Assembly: GCA_965226235.1 (NCBI GenBank)
Contig: OZ245335.1
Span: 744,001-808,000, forward strand
DNA: 64,000 nucleotides
From: CAYFZO01 sp965226235
Lineage (GTDB): Bacteria > Pseudomonadota > Gammaproteobacteria > Poriferisulfidales > Oxydemutatoraceae
Direction of reading: 5' to 3'
Below the pieces are notes generated by a model. The model ran no database searches. It saw only the letters and a list, made by a program, of their open reading frames with translations, and was not told the DNA's origin. A program made the position numbers and the translations under genes. Below, one piece after another: positions 42,809 through 50,346 of the stretch; positions within the stretch are counted from its first letter, which is position 1; each line of letters opens with the position of its first letter.

Positions 42809-43929
42809 GGTGGAAGCTCTCGCAAGCCTGGCCAACCGGCGCCTCCCTTGATCGAGTCGAATGTGCACAACGACGCTACCATATCTCCCATTTCGGCGGT
42901 CGTCACCAGCGGTGCCGAGGAGTGGATATCCGGGGTACGCGCTTTGCTCAGCACCTGCCGCACCGCGTTCTCGACGACATCGGCCGCCTCGGTCTGCTGG
43001 AGCGAGTGACGCAACAACATCGCAAGCGATAGAATCGCCGCCAGCGGATTCGCTTTGCCGGTACCCGCAATATCCGGCGCCGAACCATGCACCGGTTCGT
43101 ACAGCCCCCGGCCTTGCTGATTCAAGGAAGCCGAAGGCAGAATTCCGATAGACCCACTCAGCATCGCCGCAAGGTCGGACAGGATATCGCCAAACAGGTT
43201 GGGGGTCAGGATAACGTCAAACTGCGTCGGTCTGGCAACCAGTTGCATCGCTGCGTTATCTACATATAGATGCGTCAGTTCGACGTCCGGATAGTCCCTG
43301 CCCACCGTGCTGACAACCTCCCGCCACAACCTGGATACCTCGAGCACGTTGGCCTTGTCGACGGAACACACGCGGCGGGCACGGTCGCGCGCTGATTCGA
43401 ACGCTACGCGCGCGATACGTTCGATCTCGTCCTCCGCATAGACCATGGTGTTGAACGCTTCACGCCGGCCATGATCATTGATACGTTCTCCGCGCGGTTC
43501 ACCGAAGTAAACGTCCCCGGTCAATTCCCGCACAAACAACACGTCAAACCCGGTTACGAATTCGGGCTTGAGGCTGGAAGCCGAAACCAACTGTGGAAAC
43601 AGTCTGGCCGGGCGAAGATTGGCAAACAGGCCCAGGGCATTGCGAATAGCCAGCAAGCCGGCTTCAGGGCGTAAATCCCAATCGAGACGATCGTAGCGAG
43701 GGGCGCCGACCGCGCCCATGAGCACCGCGTCACATTCCCTGGCCAGCGCCAGGCTGCTGTCCGGTAGCGGAACACCAACGGCATCATAAGCGGCACCCCC
43801 GATCAGACCGGACTCGACGTCGAGGGCGATCCCACCGGCGCAAAGCGCAGCGATCACTTTCCGGGTTTCGGCAATGACCTCAGGGCCGATCCCGTCCCCC
43901 GGCAACAACAGTATCGTTTGTCCAGGCAC
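42805..43929 (-). CDS. leuB: 3-isopropylmalate dehydrogenase
   Basis: LeuB oxidises and decarboxylates 3-isopropylmalate with NAD. The 374-residue product starts MPGQTILLLPGDGIGPEV and has VGAPRYD, ANLRPARLF, VRELTGDVYFGEPRG, the YAEDEIERIARVAFE tyrosine region, and the signature NLFGDILSDLAAMLSGSIGILPSASL and EPVHGSAPDIAGTGKANP. It follows leuD by 4 bp and overlaps asd. Confidence 0.98.
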   Translation of the reverse strand: MPGQTILLLPGDGIGPEVIAETRKVIAALCAGGIALDVESGLIGGAAYDAVGVPLPDSSLALARECDAVLMGAVGAPRYDRLDWDLRPEAGLLAIRNALGLFANLRPARLFPQLVSASSLKPEFVTGFDVLFVRELTGDVYFGEPRGERINDHGRREAFNTMVYAEDEIERIARVAFESARDRARRVCSVDKANVLEVSRLWREVVSTVGRDYPDVELTHLYVDNAAMQLVARPTQFDVILTPNLFGDILSDLAAMLSGSIGILPSASLNQQGRGLYEPVHGSAPDIAGTGKANPLAAILSLAMLLRHSLQQTEAADVVENAVRQVLSKARTPDIHSSAPLVTTAEMGDMVASLCTFDSIKGGAGWPGLRELPP

Positions 43930-43933
43930 GGTG

Positions 43934-44584
43934 CTACAACGTCATGAAAAGCCACGGCTTCCGCTCGATCCGTTGCCGTTCGTACGCGTGGATACGGTCG
44001 GCGAGCTGCAGGGTCAGACCAATATCGTCTATCCCCTTCAGCAAGCGCTCCTTGCAATCCGGATCAATGCTGAACTTCATCTCATTCGTATCGGTCTGCA
44101 CCACCTGTTGCGCAAGGTCGACACGCACCGAGAATCCTTCCGTCTCCGCCGTTTTCCTGAACAGAAGATCCACCTCGCCCGGCTGCAACGTGACCGGCAA
44201 CAACCCGTTTTTCAGCGCATTCGTGTAGAAAATATCTGCGATGGTCGGAGCGATGACGACCCGAAACCCGTATTCCAGCAAAGCCCACACCGCGTGCTCG
44301 CGAGAAGAGCCGCAGCCGAAATTGTCCCTTGCCAATAACACCGACGCGTTACGAAAGCGTGGCTGGTTGAGAACGAAATCCGGGTTCGGACGACGCTTCG
44401 CGTGGTCTTGCCCGACGCTGCCAGAATCCAGGTAACGCCAGTCGTCAAACAGGCTGACACCGAACCCGGTGCGCCGGATCGATTTCAGGTATTGCTTGGG
44501 AATAATGGTGTCGGTATCGACGTTGCCGCGGTCCAGCGGCGCGACGATACCCTGGTGCACACGAAATGCTTCCATGGCTTCCAA
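43934..44584 (-). CDS. leuD: 3-isopropylmalate dehydratase small subunit
   Basis: LeuD joins LeuC for isomerisation of 2- to 3-isopropylmalate. The 216-residue swivel-domain protein has GIVAPLDRGNVDTDTIIPKQYLKSI and the substrate loop LARDNFGCGSSREHAVWAL. It starts 6 bp after leuC. ATG 44575 is an alternative. Confidence 0.97.
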   Translation of the reverse strand: MEAMEAFRVHQGIVAPLDRGNVDTDTIIPKQYLKSIRRTGFGVSLFDDWRYLDSGSVGQDHAKRRPNPDFVLNQPRFRNASVLLARDNFGCGSSREHAVWALLEYGFRVVIAPTIADIFYTNALKNGLLPVTLQPGEVDLLFRKTAETEGFSVRVDLAQQVVQTDTNEMKFSIDPDCKERLLKGIDDIGLTLQLADRIHAYERQRIERKPWLFMTL

Positions 44585-44590
44585 TCCCGC

Positions 44591-46009
44591 TTACGCGCCG
44601 GCAACCCAGTTGCGTACATCGACAAAGTGGCCGGCTACCGCCGCCGCCGCCGCCATGGCCGGACTGACCAGGTGCGTGCGCCCTCCCTTGCCTTGCCGAC
44701 CCTCGAAATTACGATTCGAGGTTGAAGCGCAACGCTCACCCGGCTGAAGCCGATCGTTGTTCATACCCAGGCACATCGAACAACCTGGCTCACGCCACTC
44801 GAAACCCGCGTCGATGAAAACCTTATCCAACCCTTCCGCTTCGGCCTGGAGCTTGACCCAGCCGGAGCCGGGCACAACCAGTGCCTGCTTGATCGTCGCC
44901 GCGATTTTGCTTCCCCGCACGAATCTGGCTGCCTCGCGCAAATCATCGATGCGCGCGTTGGTGCACGAGCCAATAAACACCTTGTCCAGGGGAATGTCCC
45001 GGATTGCCGCACCCGGTTTGATCATCATGTACTCCAGCGCGTGACGCATGCTTTGCGCCCGCACCTCGTCGCTCTCTCCGTCGGGATCCGGAACATGTCC
45101 ATTGACGCCTGTAACCATCTCCGGAGAAGTGCCCCAGGTGACCTGCGGCTCAACCTCTCCTGCGTCAATCGATACCTTGCGTTGAAAAACGGCATCGGCA
45201 TCCGAGTGAAGCGTTTGCCAGTCATCGAGCGCGCGCTTCCACAAATCGCCCTGGGGGGCGTGCGGCCGGCCTGCGAGGTACGACGCGGTGGTCTCATCGA
45301 AAGCCACGAGCCCGGCGCGCGCGCCCATTTCTATGGCCATGTTGCACAGCGTCATACGTCCCTCCATCGACATTCTCTCGACGGGTTTGCCCATGAATTC
45401 GATCGCGCGCCCGGTACCGCCGGCGGTGCCGATGGTGCCGATGACCGCAAGTGCCAGATCCTTTGCGCTGACCCCTGGCTGCAGATCGCCAGTGAACGTC
45501 ATGCACATGTTGTCGGCTTTCTTCGCCAGCAGACACTGCGTCGCCAAAACGTGCTCGACCTCCGAGGTGCCGATACCCATGGCCAGGGTGGCAAACGCGC
45601 CATGCGTGGAGGTGTGTGAGTCGCCGCACACGATCGTCATGCCGGGCAAGGTCGCGCCCTGCTCCGGACCGATGACATGCACGATCCCCTGTCGGCTGTC
45701 GCCAAGGTCGTAGAAGGTCAGCCCGTAATCACGGCAGTTGCGCCGCAACTCGGCGATTTGCTCACGTGACAAAGGATCTTCTATCTCGGCATCACGCGAA
45801 GTCGTGGGTACATTGTGGTCGGGCACAGCCAGAACGGAGGCCTTGCGCCATGGCTCTCTCCCTGCCAGCCGTAGCCCTGCGAAGGCCTGCGGCGAGGTGA
45901 CCTCATGCACCAGGTGCCGGTCGATATAAATGAGGCAATACTCGCCCCCCGGCTCCTCGTGCACCAGGTGGTCGTGCCACAGTTTGTCGTAAAGGGTTTT
46001 CTCGTACAT
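44591..46009 (-). CDS. leuC: 3-isopropylmalate dehydratase large subunit
   Basis: The 472-residue aconitase-family subunit that binds a [4Fe-4S] cluster. It starts MYEKTLYDKLWHDHLV, with CGDSHTSTHGAFATLAMGIGTSEVEHVLATQ, the three cluster cysteines in IGSCTNARIDDL (about 346) and GCSMCLGMNNDRL (about 405-417), and SNRNFEGRQGKGGRTHLVSPAMAAAAAVAGH. It heads the leuC-leuD-leuB-asd-truA-trp run. In the 173 bp before it no leader peptide with a leucine run was found. Confidence 0.98.
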   Translation of the reverse strand: MYEKTLYDKLWHDHLVHEEPGGEYCLIYIDRHLVHEVTSPQAFAGLRLAGREPWRKASVLAVPDHNVPTTSRDAEIEDPLSREQIAELRRNCRDYGLTFYDLGDSRQGIVHVIGPEQGATLPGMTIVCGDSHTSTHGAFATLAMGIGTSEVEHVLATQCLLAKKADNMCMTFTGDLQPGVSAKDLALAVIGTIGTAGGTGRAIEFMGKPVERMSMEGRMTLCNMAIEMGARAGLVAFDETTASYLAGRPHAPQGDLWKRALDDWQTLHSDADAVFQRKVSIDAGEVEPQVTWGTSPEMVTGVNGHVPDPDGESDEVRAQSMRHALEYMMIKPGAAIRDIPLDKVFIGSCTNARIDDLREAARFVRGSKIAATIKQALVVPGSGWVKLQAEAEGLDKVFIDAGFEWREPGCSMCLGMNNDRLQPGERCASTSNRNFEGRQGKGGRTHLVSPAMAAAAAVAGHFVDVRNWVAGA

Positions 46010-46182
46010 CGGTAAAAATCAGCGGGGCCGGGCTTACTCCGGCACCCGCCTTCCCGTCAGAATAATGGAAAAATCCTCGTTACGCATGCTCTCTATTATG
46101 GGGGAAGATCAACAGGAGCAGCATATTGCGACGATCCGAACCGAACCGGCTCTCGCAGACCCGCGCGCTATACCGGGGACGA

Positions 46183-47226
46183 CTACCCTGTCCGGAGCAG
46201 TTCGCCCAGGTGAGCGTCGATGCTGTCAAAATCTTTCTGCTCCAAACCCAGCATGCCAAAGTGACCCCACAGGGTAGAAATTACTTTCAGCTCACTCCCC
46301 GGAATCAGTTCCTGCTCGGCTTTGCAGTCACTTACAGGGATGAACATGTCCTCTGAAAATGCGACGACAAAGACCTTTGCCTGGATGGCTCCCAGGGTGT
46401 CTTCCAGACTTTTACCCGTAAAGGCACTGATATCTCCGCGTTTCCACTTCGAGGCCATGCACAGCAGATTGTTGGGGTCCATGGGCTTGAACCAGGTTTC
46501 CCAGAAACCACTCAGGTAGTTGTCCAGTGAATCGATTCCCAGGTCCGTCCATTTTTGCTGGCGGTAAAACTCCGTACAGTTTCCCATCAGGGCAAACACG
46601 TGCGCGAGACGTTTCAGACCCAGTTCCACATCATGGGGACCCTCATAGCGGCCCCCGTCCCAGGCCGGGTCCGTTTTCAGGGCCTCGCAGAATACATCCA
46701 CGTACAGGGAATCGTGCGGCGTGGTCTTCGCCGTGCCGGCAATCGGAGCCGCACGCCTGACCATCTCCGGATACCGCACACACCACTCATAGGTCTGTTG
46801 GGCGCCCATGGACCAACCGAGCACCAGTTCAATACTTTTGACCCCGAATTTCTCGGTCAGCAACTGGTGTTGCGCGCGGACATCGTCGCCTATGGAAATC
46901 TCCGGAAAATCCGGGCCACTGTCAGGCGAAGGTGCGTTATGTGGTGACGTCGACAGGCCACTGCCCAACTGGTTGGGTACAACGATGAAGTATTTTTCCG
47001 GATCCAGGGCCAGTCCCTTGCCAATATATTTCTCCATGGCCTTGTTGGTCCCTGAAAACATGACCGTAAACACGACCGCATTGGTCTTGTCTTCATTCAG
47101 TTCACCGAAACAGGAATAGGCCAGTTGGCAATTTGCAAGTGTCTTGCCGCATTCCAGACTGAAGTCCCCCAGCCCATAAACTGAATATGGACCGTGGTTT
47201 TCCTGGGAGTAATACGTGTTTCCCAT
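46183..47226 (-). CDS. MetX-like alpha/beta-fold hydrolase or acyltransferase
   Basis: A 347-residue alpha/beta-hydrolase related to homoserine O-acetyltransferase: GKTLANCQLAYSCFGELNEDKTNAVV near the N-terminus, PNQLGSGLSTSPHN in place of the MetX oxyanion region, nucleophile elbow GWSMGAQQTYEW (the MetX form is GGSMGGMQ), the acid in AFSEDMFIPVSDC and the His in LWGHFGMLG. Since motif details differ from true MetX, the activity may not be homoserine acetylation; fungi and bacteria hold a paralogous group of this type with unknown substrate. It lies next to the accessory region and is somewhat more A/T-rich than leuC. Confidence 0.8.
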   Translation of the reverse strand: MGNTYYSQENHGPYSVYGLGDFSLECGKTLANCQLAYSCFGELNEDKTNAVVFTVMFSGTNKAMEKYIGKGLALDPEKYFIVVPNQLGSGLSTSPHNAPSPDSGPDFPEISIGDDVRAQHQLLTEKFGVKSIELVLGWSMGAQQTYEWCVRYPEMVRRAAPIAGTAKTTPHDSLYVDVFCEALKTDPAWDGGRYEGPHDVELGLKRLAHVFALMGNCTEFYRQQKWTDLGIDSLDNYLSGFWETWFKPMDPNNLLCMASKWKRGDISAFTGKSLEDTLGAIQAKVFVVAFSEDMFIPVSDCKAEQELIPGSELKVISTLWGHFGMLGLEQKDFDSIDAHLGELLRTG

Positions 47227-47282
47227 CGGCGCCCCTCTCAATCTTACGTTGATGCTATTGCCCTTATCTTAACCCGGAAATT

Positions 47283-47404
47283 TCACCAATAAACTGTCGT
47301 CGGAGTCAAGGTGACGCCCGTGAGGTCGCCGTCGATTCGCGCCAGCGATACCCCGATCTGTTCTGCGCCCGCCAGCATCAATTGCCCGGCAGCGGCGGTG
47401 AGCG
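47283..47404 (-). pseudogene. C-terminal coding fragment of unknown family
   Basis: A minus-strand frame ends TGA at 47283 and reads LTAAAGQLMLAGAEQIGVSL then ARIDGDLTGVTLTPTTVYW. Composition is protein-like but it has no start and is cut at 47405 exactly where the 48-bp repeat copy begins. It looks like the tail of a gene interrupted by that element. Family not recognised. Confidence 0.4.
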
Positions 47405-47452
47405 AATGCCTCCTTTTAATTCCGGGAAGGGCTGTGGCATTCGTAGGGGTGA
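47405..47452. repeat. 48-bp palindromic repeat, copy A
   Basis: It starts AATGCCTCCTTTTAATTCCG and ends GGCATTCGTAGGGGTGA. CGAATGCC at 47403-47410 and GGCATTCG at 47436-47443 form an 8-bp inverted repeat. Copy B is at 49083-49130 in the same orientation with two mismatches. The end resembles small intergenic repeats containing GTAGGGGCGA. Confidence 0.85.
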
Positions 47453-47657
47453 CGCATCACCCGCCATCGCCCGCTTCAATCGCCGGTTCTCCTCTTCCAG
47501 CAATCGTAGCCGTTTCATCTCGGAGACTTCCAGGCCGCCGTACTTGCTCTGCCAGCGGTAGATCGACTGTTCCGATACCCCATGTCTGCGTACCAGATCG
47601 GCTACCTTCATCCCGGCCTGCCGCTCCTTGAGGATCGAAATGATCTGTTGCTCGGTA
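47448..47657 (-). pseudogene. IS3-family OrfA fragment
   Basis: The minus-strand frame reads FTEQQIISILKERQAGMKVA, then DLVRRHGVSEQSIYRWQSKY and GGLEVSEMKRLRLLEEENRRLKRAMA, the helix-turn-helix and leucine zipper of an IS3 OrfA. It has lost its first few codons (break near 47657) and its C-terminal 30 or so residues (break near 47448, where the palindromic repeat begins), so it cannot move by itself. Confidence 0.85.
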
Positions 47658-47681
47658 AATAGAAGTGGACCCCTTTGTTCA

Positions 47682-47970
47682 CAATATACAAGCGGTCGGT
47701 GTCAGAAGTTACTCAAGGCGCTGAATATACAAGCCAGTATGAGTCGTCGTGGAAACTGTCATGACAATGCAGTGGCAGAGAGCTTCTTTGCCAACCTGAA
47801 GAAGGAGAAGATCAGAAAAATAAAGTACAAAAGCCGTGCAGACGCACGGCAATCTATGTTTAACTATATCGCAGATGTTCTACAACCCGAAGCGCCGACA
47901 TACGCATAATGATCGCGTTGCACCAACGGTCTATGAACAACGATATTTAATGAATCAGGAAAGTGTCTAA
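47682..47970 (+). pseudogene. IS3-family OrfB (transposase) C-terminal fragment with frameshift
   Basis: The plus-strand frame from 47682 reads QYTSGRCQKLLKALNIQASM, then SRRGNCHDNAVAESFFANLK with the catalytic Glu of the DDE domain. Near 47873 the reading must shift by one base to continue as MFYNPKRRHTHNDRVAPTVY and EQRYLMNQESV, the normal end of an IS3 transposase. So it is N-terminally truncated and frameshifted. It runs opposite to the OrfA piece, so the two are not one simple element. The end GTCTAACAAACTCAGGCC at 47967-47984 is like an IS3 terminal repeat. Confidence 0.85.
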
Positions 47971-47985
47971 CAAACTCAGGCCGTA

Positions 47986-48867
47986 TCATAATTCTTTGTC
48001 TTCGTCATTACACATTTTGATAAAATCTTTTTCAGATAATATCTTTATTTGGTTTCCTTTTTCTATTAATTTTTCTACTTTTCGATGTTTTGAGCTTTTT
48101 TCGTAACCAGCTAATTTTGTTGGGTCTTGTGTTCCAACAACTAAGATTGTGGTTTTTTGTGTAACTGAGTTTAATACGTTACAACCTATTTTTGCAGCAA
48201 TCCCAGCTGCCTCTTTTCTTGGTAATGATAGGTCTCCTGTAAATACTAAGTTTTCACCGAAAAGGGAACCTTCTGGATTTCCATCCTGCTTGATTGAGGC
48301 AGAATAATCTGATTTTAATGTATTTTGGTTTATTGGCTTTTCTATTCTTTTGAACCAATCCTCAATTGACATTTCTTTAATTAAACACGCCTTTGCAACA
48401 ACTAAACCAGCTGCAATAGCATCTTCAAGTGCATCGTGATGCTCGAATTTAATTTCCAAAAAGTCTGCAATGTTTTTAAGTCTATGTCCTTTATCAGCAA
48501 ATTGTTCCCAAGTTCGTCTTGTTATTTCAGCGGAGTCTAACCATTTTGGTTTTATTGAAGGTAATTGATATTTTTTACAAACTCCGTCTAACGCATCTCT
48601 GTCAAACGGCGTGTGATGAACAGTAATTTTCTCCTCTATTCTATTTTTAAGTTCCTGGTAGATTTTGTCAAACGTTGGAGAGTCTTTTACATCGGATTCT
48701 TTTATGCCATGAATTGAAATATTAAATGGGTTGAAATATGATTCAGGGTTAATAAATGAACTCCATTTATCAATGACTTTCCCATTTTCGAATTCCGCGA
48801 TTCCTATTTGACAGATACTTGAACGATCTGCATTTGCGGTTTCAACATCTAAGGCTAAATATTTCAT
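47986..48867 (-). CDS. DEDDh exonuclease with C-terminal BRCT domain
   Basis: A 293-residue protein joining a DnaQ-like 3'-5' exonuclease and a BRCT domain. Exonuclease motifs are Asp7/Glu9 in ALDVETANAD, HHTPFDRD with Asp89, and HHDALEDA with His144 and Asp149, so all DEDDh residues are present. After a linker (about 160-205) comes the BRCT fold: NLVFTGDLSLPRKEAAGIAAKIGCNV and ILVVGTQDPTKLAGYEKSSKHRKVEKLIEKG, like that of NAD-dependent ligases. It is very A/T-rich, unlike every neighbour, and its flanks carry IS remnants and repeats, so it was acquired. Likely a DNA repair or invader-degrading nuclease; exact role unknown. Confidence 0.9.
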   Translation of the reverse strand: MKYLALDVETANADRSSICQIGIAEFENGKVIDKWSSFINPESYFNPFNISIHGIKESDVKDSPTFDKIYQELKNRIEEKITVHHTPFDRDALDGVCKKYQLPSIKPKWLDSAEITRRTWEQFADKGHRLKNIADFLEIKFEHHDALEDAIAAGLVVAKACLIKEMSIEDWFKRIEKPINQNTLKSDYSASIKQDGNPEGSLFGENLVFTGDLSLPRKEAAGIAAKIGCNVLNSVTQKTTILVVGTQDPTKLAGYEKSSKHRKVEKLIEKGNQIKILSEKDFIKMCNDEDKEL

Positions 48868-48900
48868 GTTGTTTGGTTTTTATAATGCTCGCTAACGCTC

Positions 48901-48979
48901 CGGCTAAGAGCCGTTTCAATGGTTTTTAGCCATTGTTCTGAGGACATCCCGTAGGGCGGACTCGAACGGTTCTTAGCCG
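48901..48979. repeat. Nested inverted repeats upstream of the exonuclease gene
   Basis: CGGCTAAGAGCCGTT at 48901-48915 pairs with AACGGTTCTTAGCCG at 48965-48979 (14 of 15 positions). Inside, CAATGG at 48917-48922 pairs with CCATTG at 48930-48935. Together they could fold a long stem with side hairpin about 35 bp before the gene. Its plan is like a recombination site (attC-like) but the conserved core heptamer GTTRRRY is not exact. Confidence 0.7.
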
Positions 48980-49082
48980 AGGCCTCGGATTCAAGTATTC
49001 CCCTGGTACATCCAGCCAAAGAATCTCGAATGGGAAATCGGCGGGAGACAAAAGCCTTAATGTCACCTTCGCCCAATCCTGA

Positions 49083-49130
49083 AATGCCTCCTTTTAATTC
49101 CGGGAAGGGCTATGGCATTCGTAGGGGCGA
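49083..49130. repeat. 48-bp palindromic repeat, copy B
   Basis: The sequence matches copy A at 47405-47452 in 46 of 48 positions, same orientation, and carries the AATGCC/GGCATT inverted repeat. The two copies bracket the IS remnants and the exonuclease gene. Confidence 0.85.
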
Positions 49131-49218
49131 TACAACCCGGCACCACCCGTACATCCGGCTGCCAATCCAAAGTATTCATGTCTCGGCCCGTGCACGCCGG
49201 GGTAGAAACCGCAGCAGG

Positions 49219-50346
49219 CTAGCGAAGCACACAGACCCGCCTCACGTCCTCGATCGTGGCTGCGACGCTCACGACCTTGTCTTTGCCTGACTGCTGGATA
49301 GCGGTATCCGGATCTTTCAAGCCGTGCCCCGTGAGGGTACACACCACGCGCGCGCCGTCCACGATCTTCTTCGCCCGGATGTCCCGCACCAGGCCGGCAA
49401 ACGAGATCGCTGACGCCGGCTCGCAAAACACCCCCTCGTACGAGGCCAGCATCTTCTGTGCACGCAGGATCTCTTCGTCGCTGCATTCGTCAAACCAGCC
49501 GCCGGATTCGCTCACGGCGGATTCGGCCTGTTTCCAGCTTTGGGGGTTGCCGATACGAATCGCGGTCGCCACGGTCCGGGGGTCGTCAATCCTGTGTCCT
49601 CGCAGTATCGGCGCAGCTCCGCTCGCCTGATACCCCACCATTTTCGGTAGCCCCGCGGTAAAGGCCTCTCCACAACGAAAAGCATCCCCCAGCGCCTGGC
49701 GCGCGTGCGCGGTACACGCGCTGTCGCGACCGGCCGCTTCACAATACCCCATCCAGTAAGCGGTAATGTTGCCGGCATTGCCGACCGGTAAACAGTGATA
49801 GTCGGGGGGGGCACCGAGTGCTTCTATGATCTCGAAAGCCGCGGTCTTTTGCCCTTGCAGGCGATAAGGGTTGATCGAGTTGACAAGAGCCATACCCTGC
49901 TCTTCGGCAACCTGTTTGACCAGCTCCATGCCTTGGTCGAAATTGCCTTTTATCTGAACGACCGTGGCGCCTTCGATCATCGCTTGCGCCAGCTTGCCCT
50001 CCGCGACCTTTCCTTCGGGGATGATCACAAAGGCAAGCAGCCCGGCGCGCGCGGCATACGCGGCAGCCGAAGCGGAGGTGTTGCCGGTCGAGGCGCAGAT
50101 GACCGCGCGCTTACCCTCGTGCAGCGCCTGGGTAACCGCCACGGTCATGCCGCGGTCCTTGAAAGAACCGGTCGGGTTCAGCCCTTCGTACTTGACGAAA
50201 ATTTCGACCCCCGTACCGATCTTGCGCGGCAGCCGAGACAGACGTATCAGGGGTGTCGCACCCTCGTGCAGGCTCACGGCTCGTGCCTCGGCGGGCAGCG
50301 GCAACCGCTCACGGTACCGCGCGATCAACCCCTCCCAGGTGCTCAA
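49219..50346 (-). CDS. thrC: Threonine synthase
   Basis: ThrC converts O-phosphohomoserine to threonine with PLP. The 375-residue product has YEGLNPTGSFKDRGM with the PLP lysine (about residue 60), ASTGNTSASAAAYAARAGL, LPVGNAGNITAYWMGY, and CEPASAISFAGL. It is of the short, plant/actinobacterial-like type (about 350-375) rather than the E. coli type. ATG 50346 overlaps the hom stop (ATGA at 50343-50346). Confidence 0.97.
   Translation of the reverse strand: MSTWEGLIARYRERLPLPAEARAVSLHEGATPLIRLSRLPRKIGTGVEIFVKYEGLNPTGSFKDRGMTVAVTQALHEGKRAVICASTGNTSASAAAYAARAGLLAFVIIPEGKVAEGKLAQAMIEGATVVQIKGNFDQGMELVKQVAEEQGMALVNSINPYRLQGQKTAAFEIIEALGAPPDYHCLPVGNAGNITAYWMGYCEAAGRDSACTAHARQALGDAFRCGEAFTAGLPKMVGYQASGAAPILRGHRIDDPRTVATAIRIGNPQSWKQAESAVSESGGWFDECSDEEILRAQKMLASYEGVFCEPASAISFAGLVRDIRAKKIVDGARVVCTLTGHGLKDPDTAIQQSGKDKVVSVAATIEDVRRVCVLR

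Larger units (their letters stand above)
48868..49218. other. 351-bp region with nested inverted repeats, no supported gene
   Basis: Between the exonuclease start and the thrC end there is no well-supported gene. A 70-codon minus-strand frame (48864-49076) lacks any family feature and has mixed composition. The stretch contains nested inverted repeats at 48901-48979 and repeat copy B at 49083-49130. Confidence 0.6.

Noticed and set aside
48864..49076. A 70-codon minus-strand frame before the exonuclease gene
   Set aside because: Contains the inverted repeats, has no family feature and mixed codon use; treated as non-coding.
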